Of a stretch of 54,335 nucleotides of DNA, positions 44,753 through 54,335 are shown piece after piece (position 1 is the first letter of the stretch; each line of letters starts with the position of its first letter). The stretch lies in NCBI GenBank assembly GCA_015680685.1, contig MNCI01022151.1, forward strand, positions 522,889 through 577,223, written 5' to 3'. The position numbers and the translations under genes were made by a program. Source of the DNA: Gnetum montanum. Its lineage: Eukaryota > Streptophyta > Gnetopsida > Gnetales > Gnetaceae. Below the pieces are notes generated by a model. That model was not told where the DNA came from. It saw nothing but the letters and a program-made list of their open reading frames with translations, and did not search any database.

Positions 44753-47700
44753 CTATCATTAAAAAAATCAAATTAGATATATTTGAAACCAACCCATCAA
44801 CTTCAGCACTGTTTATTCTCTCTTTGATTTTTGAGAAACTAATTGCAACTGATGATAAATCTTGTATGATTCAAAACATTAAAAAAATGAAACTTTTGTG
44901 AGATGTATCTATGCCATGAAATGTGTTTGTGCAGCCTATAATCATAAACCAAAAGCTTCAACATCAAATATATTCATGTCCTGAAAAATTATTTATTTAT
45001 TGCAATTATCATCCATACCCGTTGTAAAATACTCTGGTTTCTAGCAGCCCTAGGAGTCGATGTTGCCATGTCGCTGTTCTTTCTCCCACTTATAATTTCC
45101 AACATGACAATTCCATAACTGTAAACATCAACTTTGGTAGAAACTTTGCCTTCTGCAATGTATTCAGGAGCCAGGTATCCCCTGCATGAATAAACTTCAG
45201 ACCTTAAAAATGCATGAAAAAAACCATGTATACATGGAAACCCTGAAACATGCTGTAATATATTTTACCAAGTTCCCACAAGTTTGCATTGTATGTGACC
45301 CAAATCTTCGGGGAAAAACTTAGCTAGCCCAAAATCAGCAATTTTAGGATTTAGTTTGTCATCCAGCAGAACGTTGGCTGCTTTGATATCTCTGTGTATA
45401 ATAGTGCAGATGGCTTCCTCGTGCAAATACATGAGCCCACGTGCCACACCAACAATGATATTGTAGCGAGTATTCCAATCTAGAGTTTTTCTTTTTTCAC
45501 TGTCTTTTTCCAGCAAAATAAGGAAATCGATCAATACAAGAAGGGATTAAGCCTATCTCATTTGTTACTTGTAAAAAGGCAATATAAGATTTAACAGGCC
45601 TTTACTAACCTACTAGAAATTGGTCGAGGCTGTTATTCTTCATATATTCATACACAAGCATCCTTTGATTTCCCTGCACACAGCCACCAAACAACCTAAC
45701 AAGGTTCCTATGTCGGATCTCCGCTAATACTTGGATCTCATTCATGAAATCTTGGTCTGGTTTAAGGGATTCCATAGTAAACTTTTTCACTGCAATCTGC
45801 GCACCATCCTTGAGAGTCCCCTGCATGAAAATCAATCATAGTTAACATAAAGCAGTAACTACAGAAATATATATGAAACTGAAACTGACGTATTTCACTG
45901 AAACCATATAAAGAACATGACACCCGATGCATCTTCCTGAATTCAAATTCGGTATATCACAGTATAACTAGTTGGATTAGGTTGATTCCAGCATTCAAAG
46001 TACCTTGTAAACAACCCCAAATGCACCTTGTCCGAGTTTACAGTCTTCGTGAAAATTCTTGGTAGCAGCAATCAGGGTCTTCATGGAATACAACTTTGGC
46101 TTGTCTTTCTTCATAAAAGCGCCCCTTGCATCTGCTCCATTAAAACCCCGTGAATATCACTTGTTTCATTTTGTTTTTTGTGTTTTAAACCAACAAATTG
46201 TACTTTGGCAATGTTTCGGGGCTTACAGGATTCTTCCTGATTTTGCAAAAATATGCTCCTCTTCCTGTAGGAAATAAAAATTAATACAACTACCAATAGC
46301 AACAAAGCAGCACAGCCGGAAGCCAATCCTACGATAAGGAGAAACTTTCTTCTGGATTTGCCTGCAAATACAACCCACTGCACATGAAAACTCTAAAAAA
46401 ATCCTACATTGTAATTGTTTTTCTTATTTTAAGAAAAATATGTTTTTACCTACCATTAATTATCTTCCCAAATTCTACTGTTCAATTAGCTTTGAATTAG
46501 TCATAGGGTTTAGGAAACTTTTGTTAGGACTTGTTCCATGCACCTGTTGTTTGGTGCAACTCAAGGAACAAAAGTTTAGTGTTTATGCAAAAATCCAAGA
46601 GCAATTCCAGTATGTCATGAATTTTTTTTAATTTAAAATAGGAAAGATTTTACAGAACTCAGCTTCTTTCATGAATTGTCACTGTAAATACCCTTTCAGC
46701 AAAGACGGCCACAATAATTCCTATATTCCAAAGAAACAACTTTGAAGACACTGGAAGGCAAAATACAGGGGGAAAGGATCAGAGCCAGATTATTGAAAAC
46801 TGTATATGTTTGCACCTATCTTGCTTTATTATAAAAAAACACCCCCCCCNAATTTTAACGAGTATATGAGAACAACTTAAAAATAAATTAACACACAAGT
46901 ATGACTTTGCTGAGGTATCATGATTATCCTTAAAACATGACTTTCTAACATGCAAATGGGTTCATAGAAAATAGAAACAAGAGACCTATGAATACATGGC
47001 ACCTAGCCGAGTAAAGCAATTTTTATTGATCCCATAAAGCCAGTTAAACTTAGTTGAGAAAACTTGCGAGTCACAAAGTAAATCTCGGCCGGCTATTCGA
47101 GAATATACTAAGTCAAATTTGTGACATTGTAAATAGCCTATACTACTATAAAAACTCTCCATCCATCGGTTTGAGTTTCACCATGACTGCAAATAACGTT
47201 TTTAACTAGGATTGCCAAACAAAATGGCAATAAAACTTTAAGTAAAAAAACAGATGTTATTGTTCATGAAATTCACATTTGGAGGACAGTCTCTTAGGAT
47301 CCAATACACTGACTGCAACGACTGATAATCCATTAATTAATTAACTTTTACACTTTTTTCTATCAAATTGCGTTGAAACAGAATCTCAAAAAGTTCAATT
47401 TAATTTACTAAACTTTTAAAGCAAATTTAACCACAGTTTCATGAAGAGAAAAATCAATTCAACTCACTTAACCCACATTGTAAACCTAAAATCATAAGAA
47501 TATTGTAAACGTTAACAGGGTGAAACTATTTGTTGAAATAACAAATTTGATTTTTCATTTCATAAGATTAGTTGACACTAAATTGAATTTGCTCTTAAAA
47601 TAGCTCAATCAAATCAAACTCCACTTTGCATTTTCATAAAACCGATGAAAAGAAAGTTGAAGATAATTTGATCAAAATTAAAAAGAATTTCAATGTTGCT

Positions 47701-48855
47701 AATGCTGACCTATTAATTTTATGAATGTAGTTGCATTGCAGTGTTTTGTTTCTTCAAAACAAAATTTAAAATGCTGACATGGCAGAACCCAATTTTCAAA
47801 AAAAAAAACCATAATGCCATGAAAATGCTCTTCCACTCTTTGTTATGATGAGGAATGCTTCCCAGATCAGTGCAAGGAAATTACTTATCCATTTTCTACG
47901 CATGGATGCAGACCGAAAAACCTCTTTCAGATTTACTAGATGAATGGATGAATCAGTGAGGTACAGTGTTGCTAAAGATCTGTGTCTCATGCTGAGATAA
48001 AAAGACATTGGGTCAAACACACAAGCCAAATTGGAATAAGTCCACCAGTCCAAACAAACCACTTTCACCATCACAGTGACATAATCACGACCATCGGGGA
48101 CCAAAAAACAAAACCCAAACACAAGATGAACGTATTTTGTCATTCAACACTTGTTATAGAAAAAAAAATTCACAAACAATATTCGGTAAAAACTTATAAT
48201 TTCAGAGGGTCTTAGTGCACCGCACCTAATCAAACAGATTCAATTTCGGTTCCAAACTTTGTTAAGCCAAAAAGCTGTAAAGGGAACGTACGTCGCAATA
48301 AATTTTTTCCGACCAAGTTGCAGTCTCAAACCATATGCACTAAACGTGCTGCTGTAAAAAGGAAATTATGAGAGCTTGGATTTAGTGCACCGTACCTAAT
48401 TAAACAGATTCAATTTCAGTTCCAAACTTCGTTAACTCAAAATGCTGTAAAAGGAATGTTGCAATAAAATTTTTCCTCCTAAGTTTCAGTCTCAAACCAT
48501 ATGGACTAAACGCGCTGCTGTAAAAAGGAAATTTTGAGACCGTGGATTTAGTCCACTGCACCCAATTAAACAGATTCAATTTCAGTTCCAAACTTCGTTA
48601 AGTCAAAATGCCGTAAACAGATTCAATTTCAGTTCCAAACTTCGTTAAGTCAAAATGCCGTAAACAGATTCAATTTCAGTTCCAAACTTCGTTAAGTCAA
48701 AATGCCGTAAAAGGAACGTCGCGATAAAATTTTTCCTCCTAAGTTTCAGTCTCGAACCATATGCCCTAAACGCGGTGCCCTAAAAAGCAAATCTCGAGAG
48801 CTTGGATCTCATACAAAGAATTCACCAAACAAACATACCTGAAGAATCAGACGAC

Positions 48856-48886
<31 letters not shown>

Positions 48887-49721
48887 TAAAAATGACACCG
48901 CAGCTGCCGAGCAAGACAAAACCGCCGGCATCGCCGAAGAAAAAGCTACTATTCACGCTTTCGGTGGCCCGGGCGAGGCAGGCGGAACAATCGCCGGGGG
49001 CGGTCAAACCCTGGAAGCACTGAACCAGAGCATGAATGCTCTGATTCCCGGACGCAACCGCGGCGGAGCCACTGGAATAGCGGTGCCCGGCCTTCACGGA
49101 GGCCGCCTGCGCCGAGAGCCTCCGTACCAGATCCACGGCCGTACGCTGGTACGAAGCGGCGTCGCCGTACACGCGGTCGTACAGGCGCGCCGGGTGCGCG
49201 TCCATACGCAGCGTCCCCCGCAAATCCCGGGGCGAGCTCCACCGTACGAAGCAGTAGTGCACCCAGGCCGTGACGTCCGTACCGTTACGGCCGCAGTAGT
49301 TGGGGAAATCTCGGAGCACCTGGTTGAAGCTGTCCGTGCACTCGGACGCCGTCGCGTCGCCGCGGCACTCCGCCTCCGCGTACACGGCGTGGGAGGTTTT
49401 TCTTCCCACCTCCGCACTGGCAAATCCCAGTCCTCCTCCTGAAGAAGCCGCGGAAATGCTGTGGCTCAGCTGCTTCAGCGCCTGCAACAGGTTTTTCTCG
49501 TATTGATCGCCACCGCTGCCGCTGCTGCTGCTGGTACTGTTGCTGATGTTGTCGCTGCCGTCGCACATGTATTGGTAGATAAAATCCGCGCAGCAGATCC
49601 GACTCGTGCAGAACAACAGCAACAGCAACAGAAACATGAAGATTGGGGTTATGGATTGGGGAATGAGATTGAGACTGAGATTGAGATTGAGATTTCTGTC
49701 CAGACACGCCATGTTCTTCAT
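44495..49721 (-). CDS. Cysteine-rich receptor-like protein kinase (CRK), six exons, frame break in exon 2
   Basis: Exons: 48839-49721, 46004-46361, 45610-45820, 45269-45503, 45019-45181, 44495-44752; every intron is GT-AG and the phases join at all junctions. The product of about 702 residues would have a signal peptide (hydrophobic core 26-38), two extracellular DUF26 (stress-antifungal/Gnk2-like) domains, one TM helix and a Ser/Thr kinase. The kinase has the glycine loop G-Q-G-A-F-G-V-V, Lys in I-A-V-K-K, H-R-D-I-K (an RD kinase), D-F-G, A-P-E-Y and the late Arg in S-L-R-P-P. CRKs act at the plasma membrane in immune and stress signalling. The summed CDS is 2108 nt, one short of a multiple of three: the TM frame runs to a stop at about 46111 while the kinase frame begins one base off. 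Either a sequence error or a pseudogene. No CRK neighbours are in the window. Confidence 0.92.
45019..45181 (-). CDS. CRK exon 5: activation segment end and F-helix
   Basis: Acceptor CATGCAG|GGGATACC makes a Trp codon across the junction (G-T-W-G-Y-L-A-P-E-Y). Contains [16 protein letters not shown], the structural Asp of helix F. Donor CGG|GTATGG, phase 0. Confidence 0.92.
45269..45503 (-). CDS. CRK exon 4: catalytic loop and DFG
   Basis: Acceptor AAAAAG|ACAGTG completes an Asp codon to give [12 protein letters not shown]. Contains [22 protein letters not shown] and I-A-D-F-G-L-A-K. Ends L-V-G-T with donor CTTG|GTAAAA, phase 2. Confidence 0.92.
45610..45820 (-). CDS. CRK exon 3: kinase N-lobe
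   Basis: Acceptor CATGCAG|GGGACT, phase 0. Contains I-A-V-K-K (ATP-anchoring Lys), N-E-I-Q-V-L (helix-C Glu), H-R-N-L-V-R-L-F-G and [12 protein letters not shown] (hinge). Donor TAG|GTTAGT, phase 1. Confidence 0.92.
46004..46361 (-). CDS. CRK exon 2: transmembrane and juxtamembrane, start of kinase
   Basis: Acceptor TTTGCAG|GCAAATCC joins in phase 1 to give Gly-Lys-Ser-Arg-Arg-Lys. The TM helix follows (about 25 residues rich in Leu, Val, Ala and Ile, ending before Y-R-K-R). The TM frame hits TGA at 46113-46111 right after M-Q-G-A-L-L. The kinase frame ([14 protein letters not shown], then the glycine loop) starts one base out of phase. A four-T run in sense direction (46118-46115) at the break suggests loss of one T. 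Ends V-V-Y-K with donor AAG|GTACTT. Confidence 0.88.
46842..46850. other. Poly-C run ending in an ambiguous base
   Basis: ACCCCCCCC followed by N inside CRK intron 1: an assembly or sequencing weak point. Intron 1 (46362-48838) otherwise contains AT-rich sequence with no supported gene. Confidence 0.9.
48211..48800. repeat. Minisatellite in CRK intron 1, next to the exon 1 donor
   Basis: About 170-bp units start at 48211, 48381 and 48547 (each TTAGTSCAC...CAGATTCAATTTC...). The third unit contains an inner 47-bp repeat, three copies at 48568-48614, 48615-48661 and 48662-48708. The array ends about 40 bases from the splice donor. Confidence 0.9.
48839..49721 (-). CDS. CRK exon 1: signal peptide and two DUF26 domains
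   Basis: ATG at 49721-49719 (a second Met follows at codon 4). The hydrophobic stretch [12 protein letters not shown] ends near C-C-A, a likely cleavage point at about residue 45. DUF26-1: C119-X8-C128, then Ser131 where the third Cys of C-X8-C-X2-C is expected, C143 and C157 followed by F-V-R-W-S. DUF26-2: C235-X9-C245-X2-C248 and C274. An Ala-rich linker (281-289) precedes the donor CAG|GTATGT at 48839/48838. GC-rich and CpG-rich, unlike everything else here. Confidence 0.93.
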
Positions 49722-50220
49722 CTTCTGCTGCTGCTGCTGCTGCTGTTGTTTGTTGAGCAGTTTAAGAGGAGAAAGAAAGGGGAAAGAAATTGATATTCTA
49801 TGAGATGGTCTGCGTCTCTCCCTCTCCCTCGTGTGGATCCGGAATCGAATAGAAATATTACAGAGCGATGATGCTTATTCTGCTGCTGTTGCTCTCGCTG
49901 CTTCACTGTCGGCCATGGCGAACCGGCTTTTTTTTCCCTTTGTTTTTTGCTTTCAGACGTCTCATCTGGTGGTGCTCTGGCTCTCGTGCTGACAAGAATA
50001 AACGAGTGGGTGGTTGGAATTCCGTCCACCCGTTCTGCGTCCGTTCGATCCATCCGTCCATCCATGTCACGCCACAGCAACGTCATCTTGATCTTGCACC
50101 GTATCTGAAATGAAAATAGTATATCATTGAGTATGGATGTTCGTGCACAGTAGCAGTGTCGAGTGTATTCATTTCTTGGCCCCCGGATAGGATCTGTCTC
50201 TGATGTGCGTCCTGCCATGA
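49722..50220 (-). promoter_or_regulatory. CRK 5' flank with CAG repeat leader
   Basis: In minus sense the ATG is preceded at once by (CAG)n-type sequence (49724-49748), probably 5' UTR. Further up are GC-rich and purine-rich stretches. No canonical TATA box is obvious, so the start site is unknown. The many overlapping frames here are compositional. Confidence 0.45.
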
Positions 50221-52264
50221 AAACTTCCTGCAGCTTGGAATGCTCTCATTTAATATAAAACAAATACCGATGCATTCAAGTTTTGAACTTCAATCCATGC
50301 AAATTCGAGATTCGTGCTTTGATGGGTTGATCCTTACCAATTCAGATTGAGTACAGGATTCCTCTGTTCGATTTTGAATATCATAAATCAAAAAGATGTA
50401 GTCTTTCCTGATTGAGACTTTCTTTTAGCTTAGCATCTACTCAATACGTATTTGGAATGGATCCATATTTTAGGTTGGGAACAAGAGAGTCTCTGCCAAA
50501 CTTTGCTATGGACAACAAACACGTTGTCAAAAGTATGTTGGTGCCTTGATGCTATTTAGGGCTTATTCGCAGACATTTCACCAACACAAGGGGGATTGTT
50601 TATGAATATGTCTATTACTAGCCTTTGGACTAGATTACCAATGGCTAACTTTACATTCTTTGTAGCCTAAAGAATGGGTCGACACTTCACTTGCTAGTTT
50701 TCTTTACCAACATTGTTGACTTCACACTCTACTTTGCTCATGTGAATGCCATGCCCATCTACAAGCATGAGAGCTTTGCAACCAAGGAGTCATTGATATT
50801 AACATTCCTAAGACCAACTACGTTGAAGCCTTCAAGCCCGTTAATCACCTCTTCCATGTTTTTGTCACTTCCCATGCAGGTAACAAATTGTGCCATACTA
50901 TAACACAACCACTCCCTCCTCATAGGGCAAGGCAACTAATGCCCTTCATAACATTTCCAACTACACTTCATCCCTCTAATAGCCGTCTCATTGACCCTCC
51001 CCTCAAAGGACAAGGGCAACATATACACAACCACACCTTCTTACTCACCTTCGCATCTCTTGCCCACCTACAATCCATCCTGCTTGAGCTCCATTCTAAA
51101 TTCCCCTAGCTATCAACCTTGCATCTATAGCCAATTTGGTGCTCATCCTTGTTGACATATCTTTTCCCAATCCTTTATCCCAAACCTATTCATCAATATT
51201 CCCAATGACATTGACCTATCAATAAGCCTACAATGCAATCCTCCACCTCCTTTCCCATCGCCTCCCACTTAACCCTCAAGTCCCATCCCAACTCCTACCC
51301 ACAACCTCATCCCATGCCCTCGAAAGAATTGCTAGTCAAGTTCCATCATATAATCTCTCAAGTTACTCCTTTCTAGTTTTCAATAGGACCATAAGCCCAT
51401 TCGATTCATATGACCCCTTATTGTCAAGTAATGCTCTCCCTAGGACCATAAGTCCATTCAATTCATATGACCCCTTATTGTCAAGTAATGCTCTCCCTAA
51501 ACTCATCTTTTTGACTAATGCATGGAGTGGTACTCCACCCTAATGATGTCCCTACATGCAAATGCTACCAAGACATCCAATTAATTATTCTATGGGATAA
51601 CTCTTTGAATGATCCATTGATTACCTAGCTACTTCACCATTACATGCCCCGTTGACTACATATTTTGCCCGTGACATCAATAATGCTTACCACATCAGCA
51701 ACAACTTGAGTTTTATTTGCAAACTTGTTGCAAGACTCTATCTTTTTATTTTGTGTTGTTTCTTGAATGTAACTAAGCCTTGGCCTAAGGTTCTTTTGTC
51801 ATTATTGATGCAACCAATCTACATAGACTTCACATCCAATTTTGTAATTTCCTTTTTTGGTTAATTTAAGTTTTCTTTCAAGTGTTTTCTCAATATATAT
51901 ATAGACATTGCCACATGCAATTGAACAAACCATTGGTAGAATACCATCTTTTAATTGCAATCAAGGTTAGTAAGAACATGATGATGAAAGGCCAAGAAGA
52001 AATGGAAGGGAACAATTAGGCTTTTAAAAGTGACCGGGAAAATGTAGTAAAAGTTAGTAGCACTCATTAAAACTAATATTAAGAAGGGAAGAGAAAATAA
52101 TTCAATTACTAAAATACCATGAAATTTTTTGAGATTAAGAAAAGAAGATAGATAGCAACTATTGGATCTATTAGTCCATAAAAATATAAATGCTATGAGT
52201 TTTGAAAACATCATGAAGAAATTTACCTTGTGATCTTGGTAAATCAACCAAATTTGCAACCTTA
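50221..52264. other. Stretch without a recognisable gene
   Basis: Plus-strand frames 50691-50903, 50888-51109 and 51652-51864 follow one another and are C-rich, and translations of 50700-51540 read like decayed protein (proline- and serine-rich), but I recognise no family. Contains a 57-bp tandem duplication (51384-51497). Confidence 0.4.
51384..51497. repeat. 57-bp tandem duplication, multiple of three
   Basis: Copies 51384-51440 and 51441-51497 differ at two positions (CCCATTCGATT versus TCCATTCAATT). In the plus frame each encodes a 19-residue unit (with Y-D-P-L-L-S-S-N-A-L-P). Confidence 0.9.
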
Positions 52265-52271
52265 ATGTCTC

Positions 52272-52731
52272 ATTTATTTTGGCCGAGAGGCCGACTCATC
52301 TTGCAAGATAAGGGGGGAGGGAGGAGTGCATTTGTTGCCCTCCACATCATGCGCCACATAAGATCCCATGAGATGGGAAAAAACATGAATCAAAAAGTCA
52401 CATCTTTTCATATTCCCATTGTGCAAAATGTGAACCAAAGAGCTATAGTTTTTCATATTCCCGCTCCACACATAAAAAGGCCAAATGCAAGCAAATGCAG
52501 AATGGGAATGGGAATGGGAATGAGAATTCCATTTCCATTCTGTCTCTGTCTCTGTCTGCAACTGCTACTACAAGCCACCTGGCCTAACTGGACCAGCTTC
52601 GATGACGCCAGCTTTGGAGCTCTGCTAGAGCGTTGGAAAGGCACCTACGATGGTGGCCCATACTTCAACAGCAATAACAAGCTCATTAGCATGCACTTCT
52701 TCAACCAAGGCAGCAATAAGGCAGTAGACCA
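52272..52731 (+). repeat. Tandem duplication, copy 1, with TATA-like box and short secreted-type frame
   Basis: Unit starts near TTATTTTGG and ends CAATAAGGCAGTA. CATAAAAAGG (52471-52480) resembles a TATA box. Four in-frame ATGs in GGGAAT repeats (52502, 52508, 52514, 52520) open a frame: I-P-F-P-F-C-L-C-L-C-L-Q-L-L-L-Q-A (signal-peptide-like), then T-W-P-N-W-T-S-F-D-D-A-S-F, W-K-G-T-Y-D-G-G-P-Y-F-N and F-F-N-Q-G-S-N-K. Codons are often C-ending, as in CRK exon 1. Family not recognised. Confidence 0.6.
52502..52731 (+). CDS. Hypothetical short secreted-protein frame (possible first exon)
   Basis: About 76 codons from the first ATG to the duplication end; the frame happens to stay open into copy 2 (to 52975), which is unlikely to be real. 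The hydrophobic N-terminus and Trp/Gly/Asn-rich mature part look protein-like. In copy 2 the equivalent frame has a stop (TAG at about 52972), and its end reads AATAAG|GTAGTA, a possible donor that copy 1 lacks. I cannot assign a function. Confidence 0.35.
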
Positions 52732-52749
52732 GTCGGCCCTTACTGCATC

Positions 52750-53115
52750 CTTGTTTTGGTCGAGAGGCCAACGCGTTTGGCAGGATAGGGGGAAAGGGGG
52801 GAGTGCATTTGTTGCCCTCCACGTCACATGCCACGTAAGATCCCACAGAGCCATAGCTTTTCATATTCCCACTACACATATAAAAAGGCCAAATGCAAGC
52901 AAATGCAGAATGGGAATGAGAATGAGAATTCCATTTCCATTTTGTCTCTATCTTCGTCTGCAACTGCTACTATAGGCCACCTGGCCTAATTGAAGCAGCT
53001 TCAAAGCTTTTCCAAAGCATTGGAAAGGCACCTATGATGGTGGCCCATGCTTCAGTTGCAATAACAAGCTCATCAGCATGTGCTTCTTCAACCAAGGTAG
53101 CAATAAGGTAGTACA
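52750..53115 (+). repeat. Tandem duplication, copy 2 (shorter, diverged)
   Basis: Matches copy 1 from TTGTTTTGGTCGAGAGG to AACCAAGGTAGCAATAAGG, with about 65 bp missing between the GATCCCA phrase and CATATTCCC and a further roughly 25-bp deletion. TATAAAAAGG at 52879-52888. Confidence 0.85.
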
Positions 53116-54178
53116 TCTTTGCTTAACACCGAGGGCCACGACATGCACACATCATTGACAATCATAATGTAATTTTTGTTATAATAGCTAAAAGATCCCG
53201 TCATTTAGGTTTCTTTTTTTAGATAAAATTTTTATATGAATTAGGCCAATACATTTCTTAAGTAGCTTTGTTTGAATGTATGTTTTAAGCATAAAATTTT
53301 GCAGGTAGGGGCAGGATGAGGGGTAGAGCTAAAGGCATTTAAGGAAAGACGGTAATGGCTACAATTGAAGCTATAGCCTGAGGGGAAGGGTCTTCTGAAG
53401 TTTCTGTGTCAACAATAGCCTTTGGTTATTGGAATCTCTTTCTAGAAACAAACTTTCTGCCAGCCTTTTTATGTGTGTTTTTGTTAATTTTTTATAGTGA
53501 ATTGTAACGTGTGGAACATTACATTTTGATGATTTTGTGCAATTTTCATAGTTTCACTTCAAGCTGAGCTCTTCTGTCATTAGTACTTAAACATGCTTTC
53601 CTATACATTTGCATTCCTAATGCAAAAACATTCCAAAGTTTGGTTTTGTTCTTTTTTCAATGCTTTTTGGAGTGGCAAGGAATTCTGAAATTGTAATTTT
53701 CTGCTACTATCTTGAGTAAGCTTCTTTTGCTACACCCTTTTTCAATGTAATGGAACATTTGCAAATTCATTTTCTCTTTATCTCATTGTATATTTTGTGT
53801 AGGTTTTATCATTTCTATGGCTATGCTTTGAAATTTAGCAGTTACCATGGAGTAGATGCATTCAGTTGTTACAATTATGACTGCTTTTTCATTTGCAATA
53901 TGCATTTTAATAAAATGCAAAAGTGTTAGCATTTTTGCTAGCACATGAAAATTATTAGCCAATTTGAGATGTCGATCAGACTTCGGTCATAATTTTAACA
54001 ATTTTTCTTGCTTATTGGGAGGACTTAAAGAGTTTAAATTTGATAATTTCTTCTTACCTTCTTGCGTGCAGTGAGGCCTTTTCTTTATGTACATGTTCTT
54101 TGATTAATGGAATCTAATGGATGATATGGTTGTTAACCTGGTAAATTTTAAAAATGAGAACTTTTGCACCTTTGGCAG
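53116..54178. other. AT-rich stretch without a supported exon
   Basis: Intron-like T-rich sequence. One candidate at about 53306-53420 follows TTTTGCAG and reads G-R-G-R-M-R-G-R-A-K-G before a stop; not convincing. Ends in an acceptor-like tract TTTTGCACCTTTGGCAG at 54178. Confidence 0.35.
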
Positions 54179-54283
54179 CCTAGAACTTGGGAAGATCTCC
54201 AACAAGATCATGCTATGATGGTCCTAGCTAACGCCGAGGAAAACGACAATGAGCTCTCTGCCATTGCACATGTCTTGCCATAA
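54179..54283 (+). CDS. Possible terminal exon of an unidentified gene
   Basis: After a good acceptor (pyrimidine-rich then GGCAG at 54174-54178), 35 codons to TAA at 54281-54283: P-R-T-W-E-D-L-Q-Q-D-H-A-M-M-V-L, then A-N-A-E-E-N-D-N-E-L and a final I-A-H-V-L-P. Acidic and helical in look with even codon use, unlike the flanks. It could join an exon upstream in the duplication (donor at about 53105) but that is inference. Family not recognised. Confidence 0.4.
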   Translation, partial: PRTWEDLQQDHAMMVLANAEENDNELSAIAHVLP

Positions 54284-54335
54284 GCATAAATAACCAATTA
54301 TTTATAAATCTTCCCTAGCCAAAGAGTCACTGTAG

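Noticed and set aside
46842-46850. Poly-C run as a regulatory or structural element
   Set aside because: It ends in an N; likely a sequencing artefact.
48568-48708. 47-bp regular repeats as a CRISPR-like array
   Set aside because: Direct tandem units without spacers, in an intron of a plant gene.
49032-49793. Several long frames on both strands in the GC-rich region
   Set aside because: Shadows of CRK exon 1, caused by the lack of AT-rich stop codons.
52501-52530. GGGAAT repeats as telomere-like sequence
   Set aside because: Only four units, not the plant TTTAGGG type.
52265-52975. 236-codon plus frame spanning both duplication copies
   Set aside because: It runs across the copy boundary and through promoter-like DNA; only the part from 52502 to 52731 looks protein-like.

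Overview
This is a stretch of a large, repeat-rich plant nuclear genome, most likely a gymnosperm (conifer-like). The indications are spliced genes with GT-AG introns, a cysteine-rich receptor-like kinase (CRK), an endogenous caulimovirid, and many nested, heavily mutated LTR retrotransposons. The species is inferred, not shown. One N (46850) after a poly-C run shows it is a draft assembly.

Layout. 1-188 is the end of an LTR whose element jumped into an endogenous pararetrovirus (189-3630, minus). The virus remnant abuts a Ty1/copia gag and LTR (3630-4639, minus). That LTR is split by a 10.7-kb Athila-like element (4640-15369, plus; 5-bp target duplication) and resumes at 15370. A related 5' LTR plus gag fragment lies at 17585-19490. 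A Ty3/gypsy pol region lies at 23750-27663 (minus). Its upstream gag (33761-34815) was split off by a 6.1-kb gag-only LTR element (27664-33755, TSD CTTAT). Further fragments follow: a chromovirus protease (34830-35350), an LTR with minus-strand interior (35850-38250), an RTE-type LINE tail (38590-38890) and an Athila-like 3' end (41090-43286). The stretches between hold AT-rich DNA and small tandem repeats.

The one well-supported host gene is a CRK on the minus strand (44495-49721). It has six exons: a GC-rich exon 1 with signal peptide and two DUF26 domains, a TM/juxtamembrane exon, and four kinase exons. All splice junctions can be read. A one-base frame break in exon 2 (about 46115-46118) separates TM from kinase. 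At the right end a tandem duplication (52272-53115) carries a TATA-like box and a short signal-peptide-like reading frame, and a possible terminal exon lies at 54179-54283. I do not recognise either.

Most interesting signals: (1) arrays of perfect palindromes centred on GATATC, 14 or 17 bp apart, just upstream of the TATA box in several related LTRs; (2) a gypsy element with a complete-looking second RNase H between protease and RT, while the usual RNase H has lost its first catalytic Asp; (3) Athila-like elements without RT that keep gag, a shortened zinc knuckle, a Pro/Tyr-rich tail and a 3' env-position ORF with coiled coil; (4) unusual DUF26 cysteine spacing in the CRK.
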